Assembly: GCA_016702605.1 (NCBI GenBank)
Contig: JADJDQ010000001.1
Coordinates: 496,001-560,000, forward strand
Direction of reading: 5' to 3'
Length of the DNA stretch: 64,000 nucleotides
Source: Candidatus Intricatilinea gracilis
GTDB lineage: Bacteria; Pseudomonadota; Gammaproteobacteria; Burkholderiales; Burkholderiaceae_C
This document shows positions 45,693-55,101 of the stretch, piece by piece; within the stretch, counting starts at the first letter, position 1, and every line of letters begins with the position of its first letter. The notes below the pieces were generated by a model that saw only the letters and a list, made by a program, of their open reading frames with translations, was not told where the DNA came from and made no database searches. Position numbers and translations under genes: made by a program.

Positions 45693-46208
45693 ATGAAACA
45701 CGTCGAACAGGCCATCGTGCGCCTCTGCCAGGGTGTCATGTGGATCACCACCAGCGTGATCTTCGTGATCCTGTGCGCCAACACCATCCTGCGCTACTCC
45801 ACCGGCAGCAGCCTGCAGTGGGCCTCGGAGCTGCCCGAGCTGCTCTTCCCCTGGTTGGTGATGGCCGGCGTGGTGCTGGGCGCAGCGCACGGCTCACACA
45901 TCACCACCAGCTTCCTGATGGACACGGTGCCGCCCGGCGTGCGCCGCGTGGTGAGCACCGCCGTGTGGGGGTGTGTGGCGGGCCTGTACGGCACGTTGAG
46001 TGGTGCCACCTGGCGCATGCTGGACATCGTGGCCGACGAGAAGTCGCCCATCCTGCAGGTGCCCGGCTCGGTCACCTATGGCTGCGTGATGGGCGGCATG
46101 GTGATGCTGGCCCTGCTCGCCCTGGCCTCGGCCTGGGAGGTGTGGCACGGCCATGAAGGTGGTGCGGCGCTGCACGACACGCCGGCGCCCGAGATCCACA
46201 TCGCCTGA
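45693..46208 (+). CDS. TRAP transporter small permease (DctQ)
   Basis: A 171-residue four-helix membrane protein. It includes VMWITTSVIFVILCANTILRYSTGSSLQWASELPELLFPWLVMAGVVLGAAHGSHI, the usual DctQ core with the WASELP and H-IxT segments. Encoded between the binding protein and the large permease, with short gaps (37 and 21 bp), so co-transcribed. Confidence 0.92.
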   Translation: MKHVEQAIVRLCQGVMWITTSVIFVILCANTILRYSTGSSLQWASELPELLFPWLVMAGVVLGAAHGSHITTSFLMDTVPPGVRRVVSTAVWGCVAGLYGTLSGATWRMLDIVADEKSPILQVPGSVTYGCVMGGMVMLALLALASAWEVWHGHEGGAALHDTPAPEIHIA

Positions 46209-46229
46209 CCCAACGAGGACCCGCCCACC

Positions 46230-47489
46230 ATGACCGCCCTCATCCTGGCCGTCTTCGGCGTCTTCGCCGTGGCTGCCATGCCCATCGCCCATGCGCTGCT
46301 GGCTGCCGCCATGGCCGCCGCCGCCGCCTCCGACCGCGTGCCGCTCGATCTGCTGGTGCAGCAGATGGTGGCGCAGGTGCAGAGTTTTCCGCTCATCGCC
46401 ATCCCCTTCTTCATGCTCACCGGCACGCTCATGATGGGCGGCAAGCTGGGCGAGGCACTGATCGGCGTGCTCAGCACGCTGATCGGGCGCTTTCACGGCG
46501 GCCCGGGCCAGGTGGGTGTGCTCTCGTCCACCATCTTCGGCGGCGTGTCGGGTTCGGCGGTGGCCGATGCCTCGGCCATCGGCTCGCTGCTCATCCCCTG
46601 GCAAAAGCGCCTGGGCTATCCGGCGGCCTTCTCGGCCGCCACGCTGGCGGCGGCGGCCACGATCGACATCCTGATCCCGCCGTCCATCCCGATGATCCTG
46701 TTCGCGCTGTCGTCCAACACCTCGGTGGCGGCGCTGTTCGTGGCCGGTGTCCTGCCCGGCCTCTTGATGTGCGGCGGCTTCATGGCGGTGTGCTGGTGGG
46801 TGGGCAAACGGCGCAACTTCCCGCGCGACATCCGCAAGCTCGAGTGGCCGGTGTTCAGCCAGCAGCTGCTCTACGCCTCGCCGGCCCTGGTGCTGCCGGT
46901 GCTGATCATCATCTTCCTGCGCTTCGGCATCGCCACGCCGACCGAGGTGAGCGTGCTCTCCACGCTCTACGCCGGTGCGGTCTCGGCCATCGTCTACCGC
47001 GACCTGGGCCTCAAGCGCCTGCACGGCGCCGTGGTGGAAGCCGGCCTGGCCACCGGCGTGGTGCTGCTGGTCATCATGGCGTCGGCGGCGGTGGGCTGGC
47101 TGCTCACCTTCGACCACATGCCCGACGGCGTGGTCGGCTGGGCGCAGGCCCACCTGTCGAGCGGCTGGACCGTCATCCTGCTGATGAACGCACTCATGCT
47201 GGTGTGCGGCATGTTCATCGACCTGCCCGCCGCCGTGCTGCTGCTCACCCCGGTGTTCGTGCCGCTGGCCAGGGCGATCGGCATGGACCTGACCCAGCTC
47301 GGCATCATGATGACCGTCAACCTGGCCATCGGCCTGTACACCCCGCCGGTGGGCACCACGCTGTTCATCACCAGCGCCGTGGCCAAGGTCAAGGTCGGCC
47401 AGACGGTGCGTGAACTCGGCCCCTTCTACCTGGTGGCCTTTGGTGTGCTGGCCCTCGTGTCCTACGTGCCGGCGTCCATCCTGAAATAG
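46230..47489 (+). CDS. TRAP transporter large permease (DctM)
   Basis: A 419-residue polytopic membrane protein with about 12 segments. FPLIAIPFFMLTGTLMMGGKLG, GGPGQVGVLSSTIFGGVSGSAVADASAIG, TLAAAATIDILIPPSIPMILFALSSNTSVAALFVAGVLPGLLM and GLYTPPVGTTLFITSAVAKV are canonical DctM motifs. It forms the Na+-coupled transport channel with DctQ. Confidence 0.95.
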   Translation: MTALILAVFGVFAVAAMPIAHALLAAAMAAAAASDRVPLDLLVQQMVAQVQSFPLIAIPFFMLTGTLMMGGKLGEALIGVLSTLIGRFHGGPGQVGVLSSTIFGGVSGSAVADASAIGSLLIPWQKRLGYPAAFSAATLAAAATIDILIPPSIPMILFALSSNTSVAALFVAGVLPGLLMCGGFMAVCWWVGKRRNFPRDIRKLEWPVFSQQLLYASPALVLPVLIIIFLRFGIATPTEVSVLSTLYAGAVSAIVYRDLGLKRLHGAVVEAGLATGVVLLVIMASAAVGWLLTFDHMPDGVVGWAQAHLSSGWTVILLMNALMLVCGMFIDLPAAVLLLTPVFVPLARAIGMDLTQLGIMMTVNLAIGLYTPPVGTTLFITSAVAKVKVGQTVRELGPFYLVAFGVLALVSYVPASILK

Positions 47490-47632
47490 ATCCAGCCACC
47501 CGCCCGGCTCCGCACCGCGGCGCGACCGTGCCTGCTGCTGCCGTGGCGGTGGCGGCCGGGCCGGGCTGGGCGCTGCCCGCCTTTCCCGCCTGCCTGCCCA
47601 CCTTCACCCTCAGACCTTCGAGGAGTCTTGCC

Positions 47633-48502
47633 TTGACCACCACTTCACTGCAAGCGCGCCAGGCCGATCTGGCCGCGCGCGCCTACCGTATCCGCCGCCT
47701 CGCCCTGCGCATGGGCGAGGTGCAGGGCCAGGGCTACATCGGCCAGGCCCTGGGGTATGCCGACGTGCTGGCCGTGGCCTATGGCCATGCCATGAACTAC
47801 CGCGCCGCCGACCCGGACTGGGCCGAGCGCGATCGCTTCCTGCTGTCACACGGCCACTACGCCATCGCCCACTACGCGGCACTCATCGAAGCCGGCGTGA
47901 TCGACGAGAGTGAGCTCGAAACCTACGGCAGCGACGACAGCCGCCTGCCCATGTCCGGCATGGCCAGCTACACGCCGGGCATGGAGATCTCCGGCGGCTC
48001 GCTCGGCCAGGGCCTGGTCATCGGCGTGGGCCTGGCGCTGGGGCTGCGGCACCAGGGCAGCCGCGCCTTTGTCTACAACTCGATGAGCGACGGTGAGCTG
48101 GATGAAGGCTCGACCTGGGAGGCCGCCATGGGTGCAGCGCACCACCAGCTCGGCAACCTGATCTGCATGGTCGACATCAACAACCAGCAGGCCGATGGGC
48201 CCTCGAGCAAGGTGCTGGGCTTCGAGCCGCTGGCCGACAAGTGGGCGGCCTTCGGCTGGTTTGTGCAGCGCGTGGACGGCAACAACCTGCCGGCGGTGCT
48301 GGCGGCCTTCGACGCCGCGCGTGCGTGCACCGAGGCCAAGCCACGCGTCATCCTGTGCGACACGCTGATGGGCAAGGGTGTGCCATTTCTGGAGTCGCGC
48401 GAGAAGAACCACTTCATCCGTGTCGACCCACCCGAATGGCAGCAGGCGCTGCAGGTGCTCGACCAGGCCTGGGCCGCCGCTAACGAAGGAGCCACGGCAT
48501 GA
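47633..48502 (+). CDS. Transketolase, N-terminal subunit
   Basis: A 289-residue TPP-binding half transketolase. FLLSHGHYAIAHYAALIEAG, MEISGGSLGQGLVIGVGLALGLR and the TPP/Mg motif SDGELDEGSTWEAAMGAAHHQLGNLICMVDINNQQ (GDG-type with Ser for Gly) mark the subunit. The start is TTG at 47633, with GAGGAG eight bases upstream. The in-frame upstream region is low-complexity and unlikely to be translated. The stop overlaps the next gene's ATG (ATGA). Its partner C-terminal subunit follows but is frameshifted in this sequence. Confidence 0.88.
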   Translation: MTTTSLQARQADLAARAYRIRRLALRMGEVQGQGYIGQALGYADVLAVAYGHAMNYRAADPDWAERDRFLLSHGHYAIAHYAALIEAGVIDESELETYGSDDSRLPMSGMASYTPGMEISGGSLGQGLVIGVGLALGLRHQGSRAFVYNSMSDGELDEGSTWEAAMGAAHHQLGNLICMVDINNQQADGPSSKVLGFEPLADKWAAFGWFVQRVDGNNLPAVLAAFDAARACTEAKPRVILCDTLMGKGVPFLESREKNHFIRVDPPEWQQALQVLDQAWAAANEGATA

Positions 48503-49535
48503 ACACCACCACGACCACCAACACCACGCCCAGCGCGACCGAGCCGAAGAAGCCGCGCCTCACCACCTCGGCCATGATCGCGTCGATCGCGAGTGAAGGG
48601 CAACGCACCGTGGCCGCACCGTTCGGCAAGGCCCTGGTTGAGCTGGCGGTGAGCCGCCCGGAGATCGTCGGGCTGAGCGCCGATCTTGCCAAGTACACCG
48701 ACCTGCACCTCTTCGCCCAGGCGTATCCGGAGCGCTTCCACCAGATGGGCATGGCCGAGCAGCTGCTGATGGCCGCGGCCGGCGGCATGGCCAGGAAGGC
48801 CTGGTGCCCTTCGCGACCACCTACGCGGTGTTCGGCACGCGCCGCGCCTATGACTTCATCCACCAGGTGATCGCCGAGGAAAACCTCGACGTCAAGATCT
48901 GCTGCGCCCTGCCCGGCCTGACCACCGGCTACGGCCCCAGCCATCAGGCCACCGACGATCTGGCCATGATGCGCGCCATCCCGGGCCTGACCATCGTCGA
49001 CCCCTGCGACGCGCTCGACATCACCCAGGCCGTGCCGCAGATCGCCGCCCACAAGGGCCCGGTCTACATGCGCCTGCTGCGCGGCCAGGTGCCGCTGGTG
49101 CTGGACGAGATCGAGGGCTACAGCTTCGAGCTGGGCAAGGCCAAGCTGCTGCGCGAGGGCGCGGACGTGCTCGTCATCTCCAGCGGCATCCTGACGATGC
49201 GCGCGCTCGAAGCCGCAGCCGATCTGGCCACCGACAACATCGGCGTGGCCGTGCTGCACTGCCCCACCATCAAGCCGCTGGACGAAGCGGCCATCGTCGA
49301 CGCCGTGCGCTACAAGCACCGCCTGGTGGTGGTGGCCGAGAACCACTCGGTCATCGGCGGCCTGGGCGAGGCCGTGGCCAGCGCGCTGCTTCGGCATCGT
49401 GTGCAGCCCGCAGGCTTCCAGCTCGCCGGCCTGCCCGACGCATATCTCGACGCCGGCGCCCTGCCCACGCTGCACGACCGTTACGGCATCAGCCGCGAGG
49501 TGCTGGGGCAGCGCATCAAGGGCTGGCTGGCGTGA
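48499..49535 (+). pseudogene. Transketolase, C-terminal subunit, frameshifted
   Basis: Two frames together make a complete 345-residue C-terminal transketolase subunit. The first ends its homology at MGMAEQLLMAAAGGMA, and the second resumes LVPFATTYAVFGTRRAYDF. The 1037-nt length is one short of a multiple of three, consistent with loss of one C at about 48791-48792 (GCCCAGGAA to GCCAGGAA). The remainder, with GYGPSHQATDDLAMMRAIPG and VAENHSVIGGLGEAVA, is intact. A homopolymer loss like this is often a sequencing error. If real, the split enzyme would be inactive and the full transketolase downstream may substitute. Confidence 0.85.
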
Positions 49536-51634
49536 TGTCTACCCCTCGCCCGTCGAGTACGCCGGTCGATCCCCCGAGGGGATTGGGCGCGGCCACCACC
49601 ACAGCCTCCAACGCCACCATCGCCACGGCGCTGGACGACCCACGCCTGGCGCACGCCATCCGTTTCCTCGCCATCGACGCCATCGTGCGTGCCGGTGAAG
49701 GCCATCAAGGCGTGCCGCTGGGCATGGCAGAGATCGCCACGGCGCTCTACACGCGCCACCTGAAGTTCGACGCCGCCGACCCGCAGTGGCCGGACCGCGA
49801 CCGCGTGGTGCTCTCCAACGGCCACGGTTCCATGCTGCTGTATGCGCTTCTGCACCTGACCGGGGTCGAGCGCATCGGCATCGAACAGGTCGGCACCTTC
49901 CGCGACTTCGGCTCGCGCTGCGAGGGCCACCCGGAGCGCGACATCACGAGTGGCATCGAGGTCACCACCGGCCCGCTCGGCCAGGGCATCGCCAACGCGC
50001 TGGGCCTGGCCATCGCCGAGGCGTGGCTGAGCGCCCGCTACGGCGACGCCATCTGCCACCACCACACCTATGCCTTCGTCGGCGACGGCTGCCTGCAAGA
50101 GGGCGTGGGCCAGGAAATGATCGCCCTGGCCGGCCACCTGCAACTCGGCCGCCTGACGCTGCTGTGGGACGACAACCGCATCACCGACGACGGCTCGACC
50201 GAACTCTCGATCAGCGAGAACGTGGCCGAACGTTTCCGCGTCGCCGGCTGGCATGTCATCGAGGTGGACGGGCACGACACCGAGGCCGTCTCGGCTGCGC
50301 TCACTCTCGCCAAGGCCGACCCGCGTCCGTCGATGCTGGCCTGCCGCACGGTGATCGCCAAGGGCATCGCGCGCCTGCAGGGCCAGCGCGGTGGGCACAG
50401 CGCCAAGCTGTTTGCCGAAGATGCGCAGGCCGCACGTGAGTCGCTCGACTGGCCACACGCCGCGTTCGAGACGCCCGCCGACGTGTCCGCCACCTGGCGC
50501 GCCGCCGGCAGTCGCCACAACGCCGAACGTCTGGCCTGGCAGGCGCGGGTCGACGCCCTGCCCACCGAGCAACACGCCGAGTTCCAGCGCCTCATGGCCG
50601 GCGAATTGCCCGCCGGCTGGCAGGACGTGTTGATGGACTACAAGCGCCGCGCCGTCGATGCCGCGCCGCTGGCCAGCGGCATCTTTCTCTCGGCCGAGAT
50701 CAACGAGGCCCTGAACGACCTGCTGCCCGAACGCCTGGTTGCCTGCGCCGATCTGGAGGCGCCGACCAACCACAAGCGCGGCCTCACCGCCTTCACGGCG
50801 CATGACCGGCGCGGCAGTTACCTGCACTGCGGCGTGCGCGAACACGTGATGGGCGCGCTGGCCAATGGCCTGGCCGCACACGGCGGCGTGCTGCCGCTGG
50901 CCGTCACCTACCTGGCCTTTGCCGACTACGAACGCCCGGCGATGCGCATGGCCGCGCTGATGGGCCTGCCGGTGAAGTTCGTCTTCAGCCACGACTCCAT
51001 CGGCATCGGCAAGAACGGCCCCACGCACCAGCCGGTCGAGATCCTCGCCGCGCTGCGCGCCATGCCCAACATGCTGGTGCTGCGCCCGGCCGATGCCGTC
51101 GAAGCGGCCGAGTGCTGGGAGATCGCGCTGGATCACCAGACCGGCCCGAGCACCCTGGTCTTCGCCCGCCAGGCCCTGCCGGCCGTGCGGCGCCTGCACA
51201 CCAGCGCCAACCTGTCGCGCCGCGGCGCCTACGTGCTGATCGAGGCGGACGGTGGCCCCGGCCAGGCGGCGAACGAGGCAGCGCGCCAGGTCACGCTGCT
51301 GGCCACCGGCTCCGAAGTGGCGCTGGCCGTGGCCGCACGCGAGGCACTGCAGGCGCGCGGCGTGCCCACCGCCGTGGTCTCGATGCCCAGCTGGGAGCTC
51401 TTTGCCGCCCAGCCCGCCGACTACCGCGCGGGCGTGCTCGGCGCCCCTGGCACCGTCCGTGTGGGCTGCGAAGCGGCGCTGCGTTTCGGCTGGGACCAGT
51501 GGCTGGGCGACCGCGGCGGCTTCGTCGGCATGACGGGTTTTGGCGCGTCCGGCCCGGCGGACGTGTTGTACCGCCACTTCGGCATCACGGCCGAAGCCAT
51601 CGTGGCCGAGGCCGAACGGCTGCTGCGCGGCTGA
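49535..51634 (+). CDS. tkt: Transketolase (full length)
   Basis: A 699-residue transketolase. The TPP domain has GHQGVPLGMAEIATALY, SNGHGSMLLYALLHLTGV, TGPLGQGIANALGLAIAE, and FVGDGCLQEGVGQEMIALAGHLQL. The pyrimidine domain has REHVMGALANGLAAHGGVLPLAVTYLAFADY, and the C-terminal domain has GFGASGPADVLYRHFGITAEAI. The ATG overlaps the previous stop (TGATG); a GTG one codon earlier is also possible. Differences from housekeeping Tkt, and its position beside a split transketolase and TRAP genes, suggest a dedicated catabolic role. The gene symbol is a family name only. Confidence 0.88.
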   Translation: MSTPRPSSTPVDPPRGLGAATTTASNATIATALDDPRLAHAIRFLAIDAIVRAGEGHQGVPLGMAEIATALYTRHLKFDAADPQWPDRDRVVLSNGHGSMLLYALLHLTGVERIGIEQVGTFRDFGSRCEGHPERDITSGIEVTTGPLGQGIANALGLAIAEAWLSARYGDAICHHHTYAFVGDGCLQEGVGQEMIALAGHLQLGRLTLLWDDNRITDDGSTELSISENVAERFRVAGWHVIEVDGHDTEAVSAALTLAKADPRPSMLACRTVIAKGIARLQGQRGGHSAKLFAEDAQAARESLDWPHAAFETPADVSATWRAAGSRHNAERLAWQARVDALPTEQHAEFQRLMAGELPAGWQDVLMDYKRRAVDAAPLASGIFLSAEINEALNDLLPERLVACADLEAPTNHKRGLTAFTAHDRRGSYLHCGVREHVMGALANGLAAHGGVLPLAVTYLAFADYERPAMRMAALMGLPVKFVFSHDSIGIGKNGPTHQPVEILAALRAMPNMLVLRPADAVEAAECWEIALDHQTGPSTLVFARQALPAVRRLHTSANLSRRGAYVLIEADGGPGQAANEAARQVTLLATGSEVALAVAAREALQARGVPTAVVSMPSWELFAAQPADYRAGVLGAPGTVRVGCEAALRFGWDQWLGDRGGFVGMTGFGASGPADVLYRHFGITAEAIVAEAERLLRG

Positions 51635-51709
51635 GGTGCACAGGGTCCAGCCGGGAGGCCGTGCACAAGGCCAGCCCTGCAAGGCCCGCCGGCGCAATCG
51701 CCCACCGGC

Positions 51710-52138
51710 TCAGCGGCCTGCCGATGCCCAGGGGTCGAGAACTGGCACCTCCAGGTCGGCGAAGTGCCGCAGATTGCGTGTCGCCACCGAGGCTCGACGC
51801 GCCAGGGCAATGCCGGCAATCTGCGTGTCGCGCATGTCCACCGGCCGGCCGGCACGCTGGCGCCGCGCGGCCAGTTCGGCGGCCTGGCTGGCGGCTGCGC
51901 TGTCGAAGTCGAGCACGCGATGGGCCAGGTCGAGCGTCAGCAGTTCCTCGAACAGCGCCTGCAGCGAGCGCTGGCGCCGGCCCGCAGGCAGCAGCGCAAG
52001 CCCCATGCGGACCTCGAAGACGGTGATGCTGGTGGTCCAGATCGACTCGCCGGCCTGCTGGTCGAGCCAGTGCACCACGGCGGGCTCCGGGTGATCGCGC
52101 ATCAGGGCCGACACCACATTGGTGTCGAGCAGGATCAC
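51710..52138 (-). CDS. FitB/VapC-type PIN-domain toxin
   Basis: A 142-residue PIN ribonuclease. Active-site acids lie in MILLDTNVVSALM (Asp5), TSITVFEVRMGLALLPAGRRQ (Glu) and GRPVDMRDTQIAGIALARRASVATRNLRHFADL (two Asp). The FEVRMGLALLPAG segment is characteristic of FitB-like members. It overlaps the antitoxin gene by four bp. Confidence 0.9.
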   Translation of the reverse strand: MILLDTNVVSALMRDHPEPAVVHWLDQQAGESIWTTSITVFEVRMGLALLPAGRRQRSLQALFEELLTLDLAHRVLDFDSAAASQAAELAARRQRAGRPVDMRDTQIAGIALARRASVATRNLRHFADLEVPVLDPWASAGR

Positions 52139-52395
52139 GGCAGCCCGCCCTCGTCCAGCACCGCCGGCCGCACCACCTGGCCCTTCAGCTCCGGCAGATC
52201 GACATCCAGCCCCTGTCCGGCAAACCGCGCCGCGATGCGCGAACCCAACCCGATGCCGACGGGCTCCTGCGCCTTGACGGCTTGGCGCAGGATGCGCCGC
52301 ACCTCTTCTTCCATGCTGCAGCCGTGCAGCGCCGCGCGCCGCTGCAGGCCGAGCTTGACGTCTTCTTCCAGGTTGCGGACGGTGAACTGGGCCAT
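52135..52395 (-). CDS. FitA-like ribbon-helix-helix antitoxin
   Basis: An 86-residue antitoxin. MAQFTVRNLEEDVKLGLQRRAALHGCSMEEEVRRILRQAV is a ribbon-helix-helix DNA-binding domain. The C-terminal tail (GLGSRIAARFAGQGLDVDLPELKG) would block the PIN toxin. AAGGAG eight bases before the ATG at 52395 supports this start over the longer open frame. It overlaps the toxin gene, as expected. Confidence 0.9.
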   Translation of the reverse strand: MAQFTVRNLEEDVKLGLQRRAALHGCSMEEEVRRILRQAVKAQEPVGIGLGSRIAARFAGQGLDVDLPELKGQVVRPAVLDEGGLP

Positions 52396-52557
52396 GCTGG
52401 GCTCCTTGGACCGGGACTTCAAGAGTGATTGCATGATATCAACTCGAAGTCGTCACGCCGGCCGCACGGGCAAACGGCGCCACTTTGGCCCGGACTCTCT
52501 CGCAAGCTGTCGAACAGTTGCACCTGCGATCGGGGTCGGGACCTGCCCTTTGCCTCT

Positions 52558-52652
52558 CCGTCGATCGTCAACTCCACATCGCCCTGAACCCACCTCGGAT
52601 TCGTCGACTCCGAGGGGGCGATTGGAAAGAGTCAAGACTTGGCCTCCACGAC
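52558..52652 (+). repeat. Dispersed repeat R2, copy A (about 95 bp)
   Basis: Aligns with 54965-55057: shared CGATCGTCAACTC, CATCGC-CTGA, GGATTC-TCGACTCCGA and CCTCCACG blocks in the same order and spacing. It lies in the 627-bp gene-free stretch 52396-53022, which otherwise holds repeat R1 copy B. Confidence 0.75.
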
Positions 52653-52724
52653 TCCGGAGGGAGACGTCTTGGGCAAGCGTGCCGACCTGACCCCGTGAGC
52701 CATGCGAGTTATGCCTCCGTGTGC

Positions 52725-53005
52725 AGCATCGCGCCTTCCTGAAGGCGGATCGCGGACCACCGCGGGAAGACCCTGCGTCGCGTTCGAGCGATTTCATTGC
52801 AGCCCCCTTGGCAGGGCGCCGCAGACCTTACAGAATCCGTAACAGCGCGCCACTATCGACGGCAAAATTAGTGCTCAATGGGCGTACAACCGACAACCAG
52901 GGAAATTCAAGTGCGACAAGACAATAGCGCATTCAGAGCCAGTAAGGTTACGCCCACACTCGCCGAAATACGCGGCGTCAGCGTTCGATAAACAACGCGT
53001 TGGGC
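52725..53005 (+). repeat. Dispersed repeat R1, copy B (about 280 bp)
   Basis: Diverged direct copy of 38868-39147, ending GCGTTGGGC. It ends 17 bp before the methyltransferase start. In both copies R1 is the immediate leader of an AT-rich cargo gene of unrelated function. Confidence 0.85.
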
Positions 53006-53022
53006 AGAGATTTCAAACCAAT

Positions 53023-53658
53023 ATGATCACCTACTATTCACAGCGCGCAGCTGAATATGATCGTATATACGATATTCCCGAGCGCCAGCCCGACATCCAA
53101 GAGCTTCATCGGCTGTGTGGTGCCATGTTTGAAGGGCTGGATGTTCTCGAAGTATCCTGTGGCACCGGCTACTGGACCCAGTCCATCGCGTCATCCGCAA
53201 AATCTATCACTGCATCCGACATTAACGACTCGGTGCTGCAAATTGCCAGGAATAGAACATGGAGTGGCACGGCGGTGGAATTTAGGCAGGCCGACTCTTA
53301 TGCGTTGCCAGATTTCGACCGCCGGTTTAACGCAGCTTTTTCTGGATTCTGGTGGTCACATATTCCCCAGAATAGAATCAGGGATTTTCTTTTGGGATTC
53401 CATGCGCATCTTGCTCCGAATGCGCCAGTTGTCTTTATCGACAACCGTTATGTCGAAGGATCCAGCACCCCAATAAGTCGGATCGATGAAAATGGTGACT
53501 CATTTCAGATTCGTAAGCTGGGCGACGGTAGCAGTTACGAGGTATTGAAGAATTTCCCATCAAAGGACGAATTAACAGCCGCCATCGAAGGCATCGCACA
53601 CTCAGTTAAAGTTAACCTACTGGATTATTATTGGATTTTGTCTTACCAGAAAAAATGA
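53023..53658 (+). CDS. Class I SAM-dependent methyltransferase
   Basis: A 211-residue soluble methyltransferase, AT-richer than its neighbours. Motif I is LDVLEVSCGTGYWTQSIA (about residues 43-60), followed by acidic ITASDIND and the motif II/III region VEFRQADSYALPDF and FSGFWWSHIP. The substrate is not visible; the sequence resembles small-molecule methyltransferases. It starts right after repeat R1 copy B and is followed by an acyltransferase on the same strand. Composition and context suggest horizontal acquisition. Confidence 0.85.
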   Translation: MITYYSQRAAEYDRIYDIPERQPDIQELHRLCGAMFEGLDVLEVSCGTGYWTQSIASSAKSITASDINDSVLQIARNRTWSGTAVEFRQADSYALPDFDRRFNAAFSGFWWSHIPQNRIRDFLLGFHAHLAPNAPVVFIDNRYVEGSSTPISRIDENGDSFQIRKLGDGSSYEVLKNFPSKDELTAAIEGIAHSVKVNLLDYYWILSYQKK

Positions 53659-53783
53659 ACAGGAAACTGAACTCAACAATGCATTGGAGTAACGCCGACC
53701 TCCGGTCACGATCAGTTTGTGCGTTGGGACTCGCGCCTCACAGGCCGTGAAAGCCACCAAAAATCACCAGCGCCCCCCTCATC

Positions 53784-54911
53784 TTGAACCGCACGAACCG
53801 CCTACCAGGACTGGACCTGCTTCGTAGTATTGCCATCGTCTGGGTGATGCTCTTTCACTCCTTTCTGCTGGGCGGCCTGAGCCCGAATTGGTCGTGGCTT
53901 TCGCGGTATGGATGGATGGGTGTCGACCTCTTCTTTGTCCTCAGCGGATTCTTGATCGGCACTCAGGTGCTGGCTCCCATTTCACAAGGCAGAAGATTGT
54001 CGTTCGGCGACTTCTATGTGCGCCGTGCCTTTCGGATTCTCCCTGCCTACCTGGCGATACTCGCCATTTATCTCTGCTGGCCCGGCTTTAGAGAAGCAGC
54101 GGGTATGGAGCCGTGGTGGAAGGTTCTTACTTTCACAATGAACTTGAATATTGACTATGGGCGCAACAGCGCGTTTTCACACGCCTGGTCACTCTGTGTG
54201 GAAGAGCACTTCTACTGGCTCTTTCCATTGCTCGCTGTCGTCCTGCTGAAACGGCCCGCGACGTGGAAGTTCGTGCTTTTATGCGCCGGCGTCGTCTTGG
54301 GAGGCATCGCGCTAAGAGCAGCCATCTGGACGCACGGGATGGAGACCGACCCGAACATGGCTCGGAACTGGTTCGTTGAGGATATCTACTACCCAACCTG
54401 GAACAGGCTCGATGGTCTCCTTTCCGGAGTAGCGCTAGCCGCATGGAAGACCTTTCGCCCCCAGGTTTGGCTCGCCGCGAGACGCTACGCGAACCTTAGC
54501 CTCCTTGGTGGAATACTGGTGATGGCACTCTCATTCTGGCTATTCGAGGATCGAACCGGCATGCTGGGCAATACCATCGGCTGGCCGGTCTTGTCGGTTG
54601 GCCTTGGTCTGCTCGTTTTTGCTGGCGCCGACCGCGATAGCCTCATCGGCAAACGGAACGTGCCGCTTGTCGGATGGCTTGCAGCAATCTCCTATAGCTT
54701 GTACCTCATGCACAAGTCGACCTATCACCTCGTGCAAGAGCAGTGGGGCGCAAGCCTGGCTGGGGCTGGATTCCTTGCGTTTCTTGCCTATGGAGGTTCA
54801 GCCCTTTTTGCCGGTGCGGCACTTCACTACACTGTCGAACGACCATGCCTCGAGTTCCGGGTCAAGATCCAAAGATTTCGCAGCAAGCGAAGCGCTCTCG
54901 ATTCAATCTGA
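53784..54911 (+). CDS. Acyltransferase 3 family membrane protein (OafA-like)
   Basis: A 375-residue integral membrane O-acyltransferase with about ten hydrophobic segments. It opens RLPGLDLLRSIAIVWVMLFHSFLLGG (conserved catalytic-type His in the FHS segment), then GWMGVDLFFVLSGFLIG and RRAFRILPAYL (conserved Arg pair). Later SHAWSLCVEEHFYWLFPL is a hallmark of the family. Such enzymes acetylate cell-surface polysaccharides or antibiotics. The start is TTG at 53784, chosen because the family N-terminus begins there; no strong ribosome-binding site is seen. Confidence 0.88.
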   Translation: MNRTNRLPGLDLLRSIAIVWVMLFHSFLLGGLSPNWSWLSRYGWMGVDLFFVLSGFLIGTQVLAPISQGRRLSFGDFYVRRAFRILPAYLAILAIYLCWPGFREAAGMEPWWKVLTFTMNLNIDYGRNSAFSHAWSLCVEEHFYWLFPLLAVVLLKRPATWKFVLLCAGVVLGGIALRAAIWTHGMETDPNMARNWFVEDIYYPTWNRLDGLLSGVALAAWKTFRPQVWLAARRYANLSLLGGILVMALSFWLFEDRTGMLGNTIGWPVLSVGLGLLVFAGADRDSLIGKRNVPLVGWLAAISYSLYLMHKSTYHLVQEQWGASLAGAGFLAFLAYGGSALFAGAALHYTVERPCLEFRVKIQRFRSKRSALDSI

Positions 54912-54964
54912 GGCCATCGCGCATGGCCATGCGATTGCAGTCTGGGCATATTTATGCCTGGTCT

Positions 54965-55057
54965 CCGATCGTCAACTCTGCATCGCTCTGAGACAACATA
55001 GGATTCATCGACTCCGAAGAAGCGGTGAAATACAAGAATCAGACCTGACCTCCACGG
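54965..55057 (+). repeat. Dispersed repeat R2, copy B
   Basis: Diverged direct copy of 52558-52652. It fills most of the gap between the acyltransferase and the ASCH gene and ends about 45 bp before the ASCH start. Confidence 0.75.
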
Positions 55058-55101
55058 CTCAGACCGCCACGGCTCACAGAAATCTACCGGAGGCCTCACA
55101 C

